64,000 nucleotides of DNA from Halobacteriales archaeon QS_1_69_70 (GTDB lineage Archaea; Halobacteriota; Halobacteria; Halobacteriales; Haloarculaceae). The translations under genes were made by a program, and so were the position numbers. The notes beneath the pieces are model-generated. The model was not told the origin of the DNA. It saw nothing but the letters and a program-made list of their open reading frames with translations, and ran no database searches. Location: positions 28,296 to 92,295 of the forward strand of contig PXRI01000036.1 in assembly GCA_003021005.1 (NCBI GenBank), written 5' to 3'. Positions 17,369-26,383 of this stretch are shown in pieces (the first letter of the stretch is position 1; each line of letters opens with the position of its first letter).

Positions 17369-18091
17369 GACCGCCCGCCCTGCCACCGCGTCCAGCAGTT
17401 CCGAGAGCGACGCCGCCGAGGCCGCGAGCAGTTCCTCCCCCAGCGCCGCGTCGCCGTCCCGGGGGTCGCCGACCACGCCGCTGTCGGTGAACGCGGCGGC
17501 GTCGTGCGCCAGGTTCGTCCCGTTGAGCCACTCGCCCCACGCGTCGGCAGCCCCCGCCGCGGCCGCCCGGGTCCGGTCCTCCCGGACCAGGTCGGGCCGG
17601 AGGTGTCGCACGAACGATGTCTCCGCCGGGCCGCCGTGACCGAGGTCCTCGGCGGCGACAGCGTCGAACCACGTGAACTGGGCCGCGTAGCCGTCGCCGT
17701 CGCGGGTGTAGCGGCCACACGTTTCCCTGAGGGCGTCGACGTTCCCGCCGTGCCCGTTTACGACCACGACCCGCTGCAGTCCGTGGTGGGCGAAGCTCTC
17801 CATCGTCTCGCGGACGTACGCGCGGAAGGTGTCCGGCGAGACCCACAGCGTCCCGTCGAAGGCGCGGTGCTCCGCTGCGACCCCGACGGGGACCGTCGGT
17901 CCGACCAGCGCCTCGCCGCCGTACTCCTCGGCGTACCGGTCGGCGCCGGCCTCGGCGACGGCCTCGGCGGTCATCCAGTCCAGCCCCAGCGGCGCGTGTG
18001 GCCCGTGCTGTTCGGTGCTGCCGACCGGCAGCACCGCGACGTCGGCGTCGGCGTCCCGGATGTCCGTCCACGTCGACTCGGGGAGGTTCAT
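17366..18091 (-). CDS. Creatininase-family amidohydrolase
   Basis: 241 residues. Metal ligands are visible: E and H in STEQHGPHAPLGLDW with the following D, H in NGHGGN, and E in GHGGPAETS. The family includes creatinine amidohydrolase and the archaeal ArfB, which deformylates a pyrimidine intermediate of riboflavin and F420 synthesis. A haloarchaeal single copy is plausibly ArfB, but sequence alone does not decide. ATG 18091 was chosen since the preceding 34 codons lack the family pattern. Its stop codon lies in repeat copy C. Confidence 0.8.
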   Translation of the reverse strand: MNLPESTWTDIRDADADVAVLPVGSTEQHGPHAPLGLDWMTAEAVAEAGADRYAEEYGGEALVGPTVPVGVAAEHRAFDGTLWVSPDTFRAYVRETMESFAHHGLQRVVVVNGHGGNVDALRETCGRYTRDGDGYAAQFTWFDAVAAEDLGHGGPAETSFVRHLRPDLVREDRTRAAAAGAADAWGEWLNGTNLAHDAAAFTDSGVVGDPRDGDAALGEELLAASAASLSELLDAVAGRAV

Positions 18092-18199
18092 GGTGGAGGT
18101 CACGGGTCCGGTCGGCTTGTATGGCCGGGTTCTAATGTGGAGTAATCGGACAGCTATCCGGGTGCGGTCAGGACGTGATGACCCAGTCGACACGTGTCC

Positions 18200-18510
18200 G
18201 CGCTCGACGATCTACGCAGAACGCTCCCATCTCGGTCGCCGTCGCTAGGACGAATTGTCTATCCGCATGAAACGACCGCTACAGCCTCGAAAGCCCTCGG
18301 CGCGCTCGCGGTCGTTCAGTTCAACAGGTCTGAGCCGACGATGCTACCAACCACCACCCGGAAAGTCCTAAGCCGACTAGCGAATAGACTCGAACACGAT
18401 AACGCTCAGACCGCTACCACCCGGAAAGCCCTCGGCCGGCTCGCGGACCACGCTGTGAGGGATATCCTCGCTCACATCCGTTCGCTCGGATAGGGCCCTC
18501 ACAGCGGCCG
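18200..18510. repeat. Degenerate repeat block with two inverted repeats
   Basis: Three diverged units share the string CGGAAAG(C/T)CCT…GCCG(A/G)CT(A/C)GCG, near 18286, 18358 and 18420. AACGACCGC (18271) is mirrored by GCGGTCGTT (18308), and CGCTGTGAGGG (18451-18461) by CCCTCACAGCG (18496-18506), the latter enclosing 34 bases. An open frame of 99 codons runs through it, but it merely reads the repeats. The block looks like a decayed mobile or repeat element. Confidence 0.55.
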
Positions 18511-18539
18511 CCACCCGGCCTCGCCCTTTCAGTCCACCA

Positions 18540-18905
18540 GGAGGTTGACCGGTCGGCGTGGCGTGCGCACGTCGACCGCCGCGAGCGCTCCGCGAGCGGC
18601 GGTCGGCTTCTGCGCGCGAGGGGCGACCGAACCCGAGCGCAAGCGAGGGTGAGGGAGTCGGCTGGGGAGGGCCGTGGGGCGGGGCGGTGCTGTACCTGGT
18701 GGATTCGAAGGGCGAGACCGGCGAGGCCGCAGGGAGCGAAGCGACCGAGGCCTCGCATGCGAACGGCGACAGCGAGGCGCGACCATCGGGAGCGCCTCGG
18801 ACCGCGAACGGCGACCGCAGGGAGCCGTGAGCTGCAGGGAGCCGTGAGCAGGTCGACCCGGCCCGGAGGCCGCAAGCACCGCAGCTAAGCGAGGAGCGCA
18901 GCGCG
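18540..18905. repeat. Low-complexity intergenic segment (copy 2)
   Basis: A GC-rich stretch of short words such as GCGAGCG, GAACGGCGAC, GGGAGCCGTGAGC (twice, near 18821-18847) and GAGGCC. It resembles the 14.0-14.4 and 27.2-27.5 kb segments in style and partly as their reverse complement. No gene is supported. 18906-19108 likewise shows nothing except GGTCGAGCCGGTCG words. Confidence 0.5.
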
Positions 18906-19108
18906 CCTCCCGGCCGGTCGAGCCGGTCGAGGGCTTCGGAGGGGGTAGTGGAGTGAGTACGGTCGCGGTCGAGCCGGTCGGGAACGTTCGGAGGAGGGGA
19001 CTACCCTGTTACTCCGAACCATCCGGGGGCGTCGAGTGAGTGCCCGAATTTAACCGCCAGGAGGGATCCAGCCACTGCCAGAATGTATCCGGGAGCAGCG
19101 TCGTACCG

Positions 19109-19642
19109 TTATGCGATCAGCAGTTCCTCTCCGCGCTCGACGCGGATGGTGCACGGCGGCGAGATCTTGTTGTACGCGCGGCGGAAGGCGTCCTTCGCGA
19201 TGTCGGCGTCTTCGGGATTGCACCAGACGGTGAACAGGCGCTCGCCCTGCGGGATGCGGGCGGCGGTGCCGACGATCTTGCCGAACGCCTGCCGCATCCC
19301 GTCGGAGACGCGGTCGGCGCCGGCGCCGGTCGCCTGCTTGTTCTCCCTGAGCACCTGGTGGGGGAACTTCCGGAGGATCATCTTGTAGTCGCCGCCCTCG
19401 CCGAGTTCCGTCAGCATCCGGCGGTTCGCCGACAGCCGCGCGGCCTCCAGCGAGCCGTGGCGGATCTGGACCTCCTCGTCGACGACGAGGCTGATCCGGA
19501 CGTCGTAGTCGTCGGGATCGGCGTCGATGTCGCCCATCTTGTACTGGGCGACCTTCGACCCGGGGATGCCCGTGATGTACTCCCGTCGGGTGTACGCGGG
19601 CTTGTCGATGGCCCGGTACATGGAGGCGGGCTTGTCACTCAT
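19109..19642 (-). CDS. rpl10e: 50S ribosomal protein L10e (uL16)
   Basis: 177 residues, the normal length. [28 protein letters not shown] is the conserved N-terminus, and [35 protein letters not shown] covers the rRNA-binding loop. Archaeal L10e is the uL16 homologue near the central protuberance and the A site. The leftward gene stands alone. Confidence 0.95.
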   Translation of the reverse strand: MSDKPASMYRAIDKPAYTRREYITGIPGSKVAQYKMGDIDADPDDYDVRISLVVDEEVQIRHGSLEAARLSANRRMLTELGEGGDYKMILRKFPHQVLRENKQATGAGADRVSDGMRQAFGKIVGTAARIPQGERLFTVWCNPEDADIAKDAFRRAYNKISPPCTIRVERGEELLIA

Positions 19643-19800
19643 GGTACCTCACCCGAGGTCGAGTTCGCGGATAAAGGCTTCGAAGCGCGGCGTCCGTGAG
19701 ACGCCGTTTCGTGGCCGGAGACCCGCGATTCGGACCGGTTGCGGCTCGAAGGAGAGCGGCATCGACGCTGGAGTGGGCGGGGGGGCGATGGTCCCTCGGC

Positions 19801-20604
19801 TCACCCGCGGTGCGGGAGGAACGCCAGGGCCGCCAAAAGGAAGCCGGCGCCGCCGCTGAAGATGATCACGTACAGGAGGCCGCTCGTCCGCTCGCCGTAG
19901 TACGCGACGCGCTGCTCGTAGTTCTCGTACTCCTCCACGGCGTTCGAGCCGGAGGCGAGGACGACGGTGTCGTTGGTGGGGAAGGTGGCGACGTACTCGG
20001 TGTCGCCGAGCGTGAACGTCTCGCCCTCCTCGAGGGCGACGGTCTGGTTGGCGTCGGTCTCCCACGTCACCAGCACTCGCTCGGAGGTGACGTTGGCGGC
20101 GGTCTTGGTCTCGTTGTCGTGTTCGAGGGTGTCGCCCTCGGTGAACGTCCGGCGGTCGCGGTCGACGTACTCGGCGAGGGGTTGGGTCGTCCCGTTCCGG
20201 TAGACGATGGTCTCGGTGCCGTCGTCGCGGGTGAACGTGCTGTTCTCGACGGCGGAGTCGTTCTCGAGGATGGCCGTCACGTCGAGTTCCTCGACGAGCG
20301 TGAACGACTCGGAGTCGTTGCCCGCCTCGATGGAGACGTTGTAGCTCCCGTTCCGGTACTCGACCGCGGTGTTGTTGGCCCACTCGACCTCCTCGTCGAC
20401 GGGCTGGGTGTAGGCGAGTTCGCCGGCGCCGCCCTCGACCGAGACGGTGTAGGTGGTCCCGCCCTGCTGGAAGGTGCTGCCGTTCTGGTGGGCGTCGCCC
20501 TGGAGGTCGGGGGAGGGGGCCTCGGCGAGTGCCATCACCGAGTAGGCGCTGGCCCCCATGACGAGGAAGAAGGCGATACAGACCGCCGCCCAGCGTCGTT
20601 GCAT
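19801..20604 (-). CDS. Two-anchor membrane protein with an extracellular beta domain
   Basis: 267 residues. It has an N-terminal membrane segment (about 5-25) and a C-terminal one (about 240-260, SGLLYVIIFSGGAGFLLAALAFL). Between them lies an acidic Thr/Asn-rich region with many N-x-S/T sites and repeated short strands (NGSTFQQGGTTYTVSV, ENSTFTRDDGTETIVY, DTLEHDNETKTAANV, GETFTLGDTEYVATF). This suggests four or so small repeated beta units exposed outside the cell. I do not recognise a named family. ATG 20604 directly precedes the signal-like segment. Confidence 0.7.
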   Translation of the reverse strand: MQRRWAAVCIAFFLVMGASAYSVMALAEAPSPDLQGDAHQNGSTFQQGGTTYTVSVEGGAGELAYTQPVDEEVEWANNTAVEYRNGSYNVSIEAGNDSESFTLVEELDVTAILENDSAVENSTFTRDDGTETIVYRNGTTQPLAEYVDRDRRTFTEGDTLEHDNETKTAANVTSERVLVTWETDANQTVALEEGETFTLGDTEYVATFPTNDTVVLASGSNAVEEYENYEQRVAYYGERTSGLLYVIIFSGGAGFLLAALAFLPHRG

Positions 20605-21146
20605 ACGCGACGGAACGCGAGGCCGTCCTATAGGCGTTACTAACTGTCGGCGGGGCCTCTCGGCCGTCAGCCGCGTCGGTGCAGCGGCCATCCCTGGGCG
20701 CGGGGGACCGGCATGAGCGGGGGACCGCCATGAACGGGGGTACCGGCACGAAGGCGGGCGGCCCGGCGGCCGCCGGTGCGTCGGGCAAGGGTGGCCCAGG
20801 ACGGAGTGGGTAGAACGACACCGACGGCGAACGAGACGCCGCCGCCTGCAAGTGTGGTCGGACCGCCACACGCCGGGCGTTGCCCGGGGACCCGGCGTGA
20901 GGCCGATCGTGGTGAGTCTCGCGCTGGTGGCGGCAGTCCGCCTCACCAGGTACCCTGGGTGGTACCGGGAGCGGTCCCGGTCGTCCGGCCGGCGTCCGAC
21001 GACGGGTTATTTCACTCCGCTTCCGCGCGTTCCGGGCATGTGACACCGCCTGGCGCGGTTCGCGGCAAGTGTGGCCGTTTCAGGCATAAAGGCCCGGAGA
21101 AAACCACCGAAACACCCATCCGTCCGTCATCGCATGTGGTCCGTAC
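20605..21146. other. Intergenic region between divergent genes
   Basis: 542 bases without a supported gene. It separates the leftward membrane protein from the rightward Liv operon. GGTTATTTCAC near 21005 and GGCATAAAGG near 21084 are the only TATA-like stretches and may promote the Liv operon. Confidence 0.4.
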
Positions 21147-22604
21147 ATGGCAGACTCTGACAACCACGAGGACGAGGCCGACGGCGGCGGCCGCCTGGAC
21201 CGCCGGTCGGTCCTGACGTACGGCGGGAGCGGCGCGGTGGCAGTCGGCCTCGCCGGCTGTCAGTCGCCCCAGAACCCCTACCCGGGGAGCGGCCTCCGCG
21301 GGAACGGCGGGGGGATCGAGCCCCCGGGAACGGGGGACGGCGACGGCGAGGGACTGCTCTCCGGCCGGACGGTCCGCATCGGCATCCTCGCGCCGATGAA
21401 CCTCCCGCTCGGGCAGTCGATGTGGGACGGCGCCCGGCTGGCCGCCAGGCAACTGAACGACAATGGCGGAATGTTGGGGGCGAACGTGGAGGTCAAGAAC
21501 GCCAACACGGAGGTCAAGCCGGCGAAGGCCGCCGCCGAACACCGGCGGTTGATCCGGCAGGAGAACTGCGACCTGACGATGGGCATCTTCCTCGGGTCGG
21601 CGCTGATCCAGACGTTCACGTCCATCTCCAAGCTGGGGAAGCTCCACATCACCACGGGGTCGGCCGACCCGCGCGCCGGCCAGCTCGTCTCCACGAATAA
21701 CACGTTCACCGACGATTCCGGGCAGGAGGAGTACGAGAAGTTCAAGTACCACTTCCGGGCCGGCCCGATCAACCTGCTCGACCTCGCGGACGCGATGCTG
21801 GAGTTCATGGAGAACCAGAAGGGCGACCGAGGCTGGGAGCGCGTCGCGGTCCTGACGGAGAACGTCGGTGAGTTCACCCCGTACCACGACCGGCTGGTCG
21901 ACAGCCTCAGCGACATCCTGGAGGTCCCCATCGTCAGGCGGGTCGGCGGGATCAGCGACTGGTCGCCGATATACAACAACATCGAGGACGAGGACTGCGA
22001 CCTCGCGCTGGTCGGGCTGGCACTCATCGGGACCAGCGCCGTCAACCAGTGGGCCAACCAAAAACGGGACTTCGGGTTCGGCGGCATCCACGTCCCGAGC
22101 CAGAGCTTCGGCTACTGGGAGTCCACCGCGGGCAACACCGAGTACGTGTTCACGATGAACGCGATGACGCCGCAGACGGAGAACACGGAGCTGACCCAGC
22201 CGTTCGTCGACGCGTACATGGAGGAGTTCGACCGGGTCCCGATCTACAGCGGCGCCCTCACCTACGACGCGGTGACGTTGGCCGAACAGAGCTTCCGCGT
22301 GACGATGGAGGAGGAGGGCATCGAGGGCGAGATCCCCGAGGCCGACACCATGATCCCCTACATGGAGGAAAACACCTACACGGGCAGCACCATAATGAAC
22401 GACTTCCAGTTCACGCCGCCCGATGCGAACTACGCACACGAGCCCAGCTGGACGTCGATCGAGGAGACGGGCGTCCCGGTGTTCCAGCAGTGGCAGACAG
22501 ACCCCGAGATCCGCGACGACTACGGGGTCATGCACTCCTTTTACCCGGAGGAGAACAAGACGGCCGAGTACGCCGTGCCGGACTGGATCGGAGGCGGCGG
22601 CTGA
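21147..22604 (+). CDS. Liv-type ABC transporter substrate-binding lipoprotein
   Basis: 485 residues. A twin-arginine motif (DRRSVLTYG) and lipobox LAGC (Cys38) indicate Tat export and lipid anchoring. VRIGILAPMNLPLGQSMWDGARLAARQLN begins the type I periplasmic-binding fold typical of LivJ/AmiC proteins, which bind branched-chain amino acids, amides or urea. It is the first gene of a five-gene operon with ATGA-type overlaps. The substrate cannot be assigned from sequence. Confidence 0.88.
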   Translation: MADSDNHEDEADGGGRLDRRSVLTYGGSGAVAVGLAGCQSPQNPYPGSGLRGNGGGIEPPGTGDGDGEGLLSGRTVRIGILAPMNLPLGQSMWDGARLAARQLNDNGGMLGANVEVKNANTEVKPAKAAAEHRRLIRQENCDLTMGIFLGSALIQTFTSISKLGKLHITTGSADPRAGQLVSTNNTFTDDSGQEEYEKFKYHFRAGPINLLDLADAMLEFMENQKGDRGWERVAVLTENVGEFTPYHDRLVDSLSDILEVPIVRRVGGISDWSPIYNNIEDEDCDLALVGLALIGTSAVNQWANQKRDFGFGGIHVPSQSFGYWESTAGNTEYVFTMNAMTPQTENTELTQPFVDAYMEEFDRVPIYSGALTYDAVTLAEQSFRVTMEEEGIEGEIPEADTMIPYMEENTYTGSTIMNDFQFTPPDANYAHEPSWTSIEETGVPVFQQWQTDPEIRDDYGVMHSFYPEENKTAEYAVPDWIGGGG

Positions 22605-23485
22605 TGGTCGAAATCATCCAGCCCATCATCACGGCCACCTTCCTCAGCGCGCTGTACGCCATCATCGCCATCGGGTTCACCCTGATCTTCGGCGTCGGCG
22701 GCATCCTGAACTTCGCCCACGGCGCCTTCATAACCGTCGGCGCCTTCGGGGCGTTCCTGGTGACGAACAGCTCCGGTCTCCTCGAGCTCCCGATCTGGGC
22801 AGGGTTGCTCATCGGGACGCTCGCCGGCGCCGGCATCGCCGCGCTCACCTACGTCGGAGTGATCAGGTGGGTGCGGACGCGGCCCGTGACGGTGCTGATA
22901 CTGACGTTCGTCATCGGCTTTTTCCTCATCTACGCGATCCGGATCCTCTCGGTCCAACTCCTCGGGGTGAACGACCCGCTCAACATCCCCGTCGAGCCGG
23001 TGATCGGGTCCAGCGACACGATGAACAACGTCTTCATCTTCGCCACGTCGTGGCTGTTCATCGGTCTGCTGATCTTCTTCGTCAACTACACCCGGACCGG
23101 GCAGGCGATCATCGCCGTGAGCCAGAGCGATAAGGGCGCCGCGCTGGTCGGCATCAACGCCGAGCGGATCAACCTCATCACCTGGACCGTCGCCGGCGCC
23201 TTCGCCGGCTACGCCGGGGTGCTTCTGGCCGGGGCGTTCGGGAACGGGAGCTGGCTGATGTCGATCCAGCCGCCGGCGCCGCTCATCCTGTCGTTCGCCA
23301 TCGTGATCCTCGGCGGCCTCGGCTCCATCAAGGGGAGCGTCGTCGGCGCCTACATCATCGGGTTCGTCGAGACCTTCACCGTCAACATCGAACCGCAGCT
23401 CGCCGGCATCTCCTCTCTGGGACTGCTTTTGCTGTTCCTCCTCGTGAAACCCGAAGGCCTGTTCGGGCGGGAGGCTGCGGGCTAA
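22604..23485 (+). CDS. livH: Liv-type ABC transporter permease LivH
   Basis: 293 residues with about eight membrane segments. Family motifs are FGVGGILNFAHGAF near the N-terminus and the cytoplasmic coupling region AVSQSDKGAALVGINAERINLITW. The start ATG overlaps the stop of the binding-protein gene. It pairs with LivM downstream to form the channel. Confidence 0.9.
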   Translation: MVEIIQPIITATFLSALYAIIAIGFTLIFGVGGILNFAHGAFITVGAFGAFLVTNSSGLLELPIWAGLLIGTLAGAGIAALTYVGVIRWVRTRPVTVLILTFVIGFFLIYAIRILSVQLLGVNDPLNIPVEPVIGSSDTMNNVFIFATSWLFIGLLIFFVNYTRTGQAIIAVSQSDKGAALVGINAERINLITWTVAGAFAGYAGVLLAGAFGNGSWLMSIQPPAPLILSFAIVILGGLGSIKGSVVGAYIIGFVETFTVNIEPQLAGISSLGLLLLFLLVKPEGLFGREAAG

Positions 23486-24714
23486 TGGCGACCCAGACCC
23501 CACACGAGGGCGAACTCGACCAGCGCCGGACGCAGGCGGTCACGACCCGGCTCGTCTCGCTGCGGCACCAGCTCGGCATCCTCGGCATCGTCCTCCTCGG
23601 GCTGGTCCCGACCGTCATGAAGCCGAGCGAGCTGACCTCCTTCACCTTCGTCCTCTACCTGATGATGTTCGCGATCAGCTGGGACGTCGTCTCGGGCTAC
23701 ACCGGGCAGTTGAGCTTCGGGCACGCCTTCTTCTTCGCGCTGGGCGGCTACGGCACCTCGATCATCACGACCCAGCACGGACTGCCCATCTTCGTCGGCA
23801 TCGTCGGCGGCACGCTCGTCGCGACGATCGGCGGCGTGCTCCTGGGCGTGCCGGCGCTACGGCTCGAGGGCCCGTACCTCTCGCTCGTGACGCTCATCGC
23901 GCCGCTTCTGCTGTACCAGTCGTTCGTCCTCTTCAGCGACGGCATCCCCTACCTCGCGCCCAAGGGCCTCGGGGGGACGAGCGGCCTCGTCGCCCCGCCA
24001 CCGGCGATCATCGACATCGGGTCGAGCGCACTGATACAGGTCGACCAGTTCTGGGTGTCGGCCCTCGGGAAGTACTACATCTCGTTCCTCGCGCTACTCG
24101 TCGTGCTCGGCTCGACGTACGCCTTTACCCGGTCGTCGGCAGGGAACGTCCTCACCGCCATCCGGGAGGACGAGGCCGCCGTCCGGTCGGTCGGGCTGAA
24201 CCCCGCGAAGTTCAAGATCTTCGCGTTCGTCTTCTCCGCCGCTGTCGGCGGGTTCGCCGCCGCGGTCTGGATGCACGCCGGGCCCACTGCGTTCCCGAAC
24301 ACCGAGGCCGTCTTCGGGCCCGGCCGGATCGACAAGAGCATCAACGTCATCATCATCGCCATCATCGGCGGGATGGGCACCATCGTCGGGAGCGTCGTCG
24401 GGGCGCTGTTCTTCGGGTTCGCCGACACGGTCATCGGCGGCCTGGACGTCGCCATCCCCGGCGTCGAGTTGCTGTTCGGCTCCGAGCTCACGATCGCGGA
24501 CACCAGCCCGCTGCCGACGTTCCTGCTCGGCATGATCGTGCTCGTGTTCCTGCCGCGCGGCGTGGTTCCCGAGGCGACCGAGTTCGGACGGCGGTTGCTC
24601 GCCCGGCGACGCGGGGAGGAACCCCCGCCCGGCGGCGGGCGATCGCCAGTGGAGAGCACCCTGGCGAAGTACCGCCGGGAGATCGAGGACATCCTGGGGC
24701 GTGATGGCGAATGA
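23485..24714 (+). CDS. livM: Liv-type ABC transporter permease LivM
   Basis: 409 residues. After an N-terminal extension of about 35 residues come eight to ten membrane segments with the family motif GYTGQLSFGHAFFFALGGYG and the coupling loop TAIREDEAAVRSVGLNPAKFKI. A cytoplasmic tail of about 50 residues is basic then acidic. The start overlaps the livH stop (TAATG). Confidence 0.9.
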   Translation: MATQTPHEGELDQRRTQAVTTRLVSLRHQLGILGIVLLGLVPTVMKPSELTSFTFVLYLMMFAISWDVVSGYTGQLSFGHAFFFALGGYGTSIITTQHGLPIFVGIVGGTLVATIGGVLLGVPALRLEGPYLSLVTLIAPLLLYQSFVLFSDGIPYLAPKGLGGTSGLVAPPPAIIDIGSSALIQVDQFWVSALGKYYISFLALLVVLGSTYAFTRSSAGNVLTAIREDEAAVRSVGLNPAKFKIFAFVFSAAVGGFAAAVWMHAGPTAFPNTEAVFGPGRIDKSINVIIIAIIGGMGTIVGSVVGALFFGFADTVIGGLDVAIPGVELLFGSELTIADTSPLPTFLLGMIVLVFLPRGVVPEATEFGRRLLARRRGEEPPPGGGRSPVESTLAKYRREIEDILGRDGE

Positions 24715-25502
24715 GCGTCGGGACCGAGCGCGTCGCCGACGTGGAGACGGAGGCGTACGGGCCCGAGGACGGCGTCCTCGTGGCCCAGGACCTCCGGAAG
24801 GAGTTCGGGGGTCTCGTCGCCGTCGACGACCTCTCGTTTGCCGTCCAGTCCCAGGAGATCCTCGGGTTCATCGGGCCGAACGGTGCCGGGAAGTCCACGA
24901 CGTTCAACTGCGTCACCGGGACGTATCCGCCGACCGGCGGCACCGTCTACTTCAAGGGCGAGGACGTCACGGGCCTCCCGGCCTACGAGATGGTCCACAA
25001 GGGGATGTCCCGGACGTTCCAGGAGTTCGCGCCGCTGGAGGACCGGCCGGTGGTCGAGAACATCGAGCTGGCGCTGGCCCCGAACCTGCTGTTCACGGCG
25101 TCGGGGATCGGCGGCGAGACCGAGCGGCTGGCCCGCGAGATCTGCCGTCGCGTCGGCCTCGGCGACGTGATGGACCAGTCGCCGTCGGAGCTGCCCCACG
25201 CCGGCATGTTGAAACAGGAACTCGGCCGCGCCATCGCGACCCAGCCCGACGTGATGCTCGTCGACGAGCCGTTCGCCGGCCTGGCCGGCCAGGAGGTCCA
25301 GGAGCTGACCGACGTGATGCTGTCGCTGCGGGACCACGGCATGACGCTCATCGTCGTCGACCACAACATGCGCGGGCTGTTGAACCTCATCGACCGGGCG
25401 TTCGTCATCCAGTTCGGCTCGAAGATCGCCGAGGGGACCCCCGAGGAGATCAAGAACGACCCCAAGGTTCAAGAGGCGTACCTCGGAGGTGAGGAGATAT
25501 GA
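24711..25502 (+). CDS. livG: Liv-type ABC transporter ATPase LivG
   Basis: 263 residues. Walker A is GPNGAGKST, the Q-loop region is RTFQEF, Walker B is MLVDEPFAGL and the switch is VVDHNM. The signature loop reads LPHAGMLKQELGRA in place of the usual LSYGQQRRLEIARA, a marked departure in the ABC signature. The start overlaps the livM stop. Confidence 0.87.
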   Translation: MSVGTERVADVETEAYGPEDGVLVAQDLRKEFGGLVAVDDLSFAVQSQEILGFIGPNGAGKSTTFNCVTGTYPPTGGTVYFKGEDVTGLPAYEMVHKGMSRTFQEFAPLEDRPVVENIELALAPNLLFTASGIGGETERLAREICRRVGLGDVMDQSPSELPHAGMLKQELGRAIATQPDVMLVDEPFAGLAGQEVQELTDVMLSLRDHGMTLIVVDHNMRGLLNLIDRAFVIQFGSKIAEGTPEEIKNDPKVQEAYLGGEEI

Positions 25503-26383
25503 GCAGCGATGCCGGCGAGGGCTTCGAGTTCGAGTCGACGACCGTCGAGGAGCCGGCCGGCGGCGGGACCGTGCTCGAGTCGGAGGACCTGCGGGTCTCC
25601 TACGGGAAGGTGACCGCGCTCCGCGGCCTCGACGTCACGGTCGAGGAGGGCGAGATCGTCGCGCTCATCGGGCCGAACGGCGCGGGGAAGACGACGTTCT
25701 GCAACACCCTCTCGGGCTTTCTGCCGTACGATGGCAGCGTCCGGTACCGCGACCGGGAGGTCGACGACGTCGGCCAGACCGACCTCGTCGAGCAGGGGAT
25801 GATCCACTGCACCGAGGAGCGGGACCTGTTCGGGTACATGGACGTCGAGGACAACCTGGAACTCGGCGGCTACCACCTGGACGACGCGGTCATCCAGGAC
25901 CGCAAAGAGTTCGTCTACGACCTGTTCCCGCGGCTCGACGAGCGGCGCGAGCAGAACGCGCGCTCGATGTCGGGCGGCGAACAGCAGATGCTCGCCATCG
26001 GCCGGGCGCTGATGGGCGACCCGGATCTTCTCGTCCTCGACGAGCCGACGCTCGGGCTGGCGCCGGTGATCCTGCAGGACATCGCCGAGGCGTTGGAGCC
26101 CATCCTCGACCGCGGGGTCACCATCCTGCTCACCGAGCAGAACGTGACGTTCGCACTGGAGCACGCCTCGGGGGCTGACGGTCTCGGTCCCGCAGCGCCG
26201 GCGCCGCGATCGGTTCGATCGGGCCGCCGCGGTACCGCCCGTAGGCCGCGGTCACAGCGCAGCCGACGGCCGTCATGCCGAGGCCGAGCAGGCCGCCCTC
26301 CGGGCCGAACGCGCCCCCGTGGACGACCGTGTCACCGGCGACCGACGTGCGGACCAGCCGGACGGGGACGTCGAGGCCGCTGA
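25499..26383 (+). CDS. livF: Liv-type ABC transporter ATPase LivF, 3' end replaced
   Basis: The first 223 residues are a normal LivF: Walker A GPNGAGKTT, signature MSGGEQQMLAIGRAL, Walker B LLVLDEPTLGL and the switch LLTEQNV. Homology stops abruptly after FALEHA (about 26168). The remaining 71 codons are Arg/Pro-rich and read through the opposite strand of the CPBP protease gene. The usual C-terminal 30-40 residues (DRIYLLENG-type strand and last helix) are missing. The catalytic motifs remain, so partial function is possible, but the end is a deletion junction. Confidence 0.75.
   Translation: MSSDAGEGFEFESTTVEEPAGGGTVLESEDLRVSYGKVTALRGLDVTVEEGEIVALIGPNGAGKTTFCNTLSGFLPYDGSVRYRDREVDDVGQTDLVEQGMIHCTEERDLFGYMDVEDNLELGGYHLDDAVIQDRKEFVYDLFPRLDERREQNARSMSGGEQQMLAIGRALMGDPDLLVLDEPTLGLAPVILQDIAEALEPILDRGVTILLTEQNVTFALEHASGADGLGPAAPAPRSVRSGRRGTARRPRSQRSRRPSCRGRAGRPPGRTRPRGRPCHRRPTCGPAGRGRRGR

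Noticed and set aside
18194-18493. A 99-codon open frame taken as a small gene
   Set aside because: Its translation merely repeats the three degenerate DNA units (TTRKVLSRLA, TTRKALGRLA), has no family match and coincides with inverted repeats.
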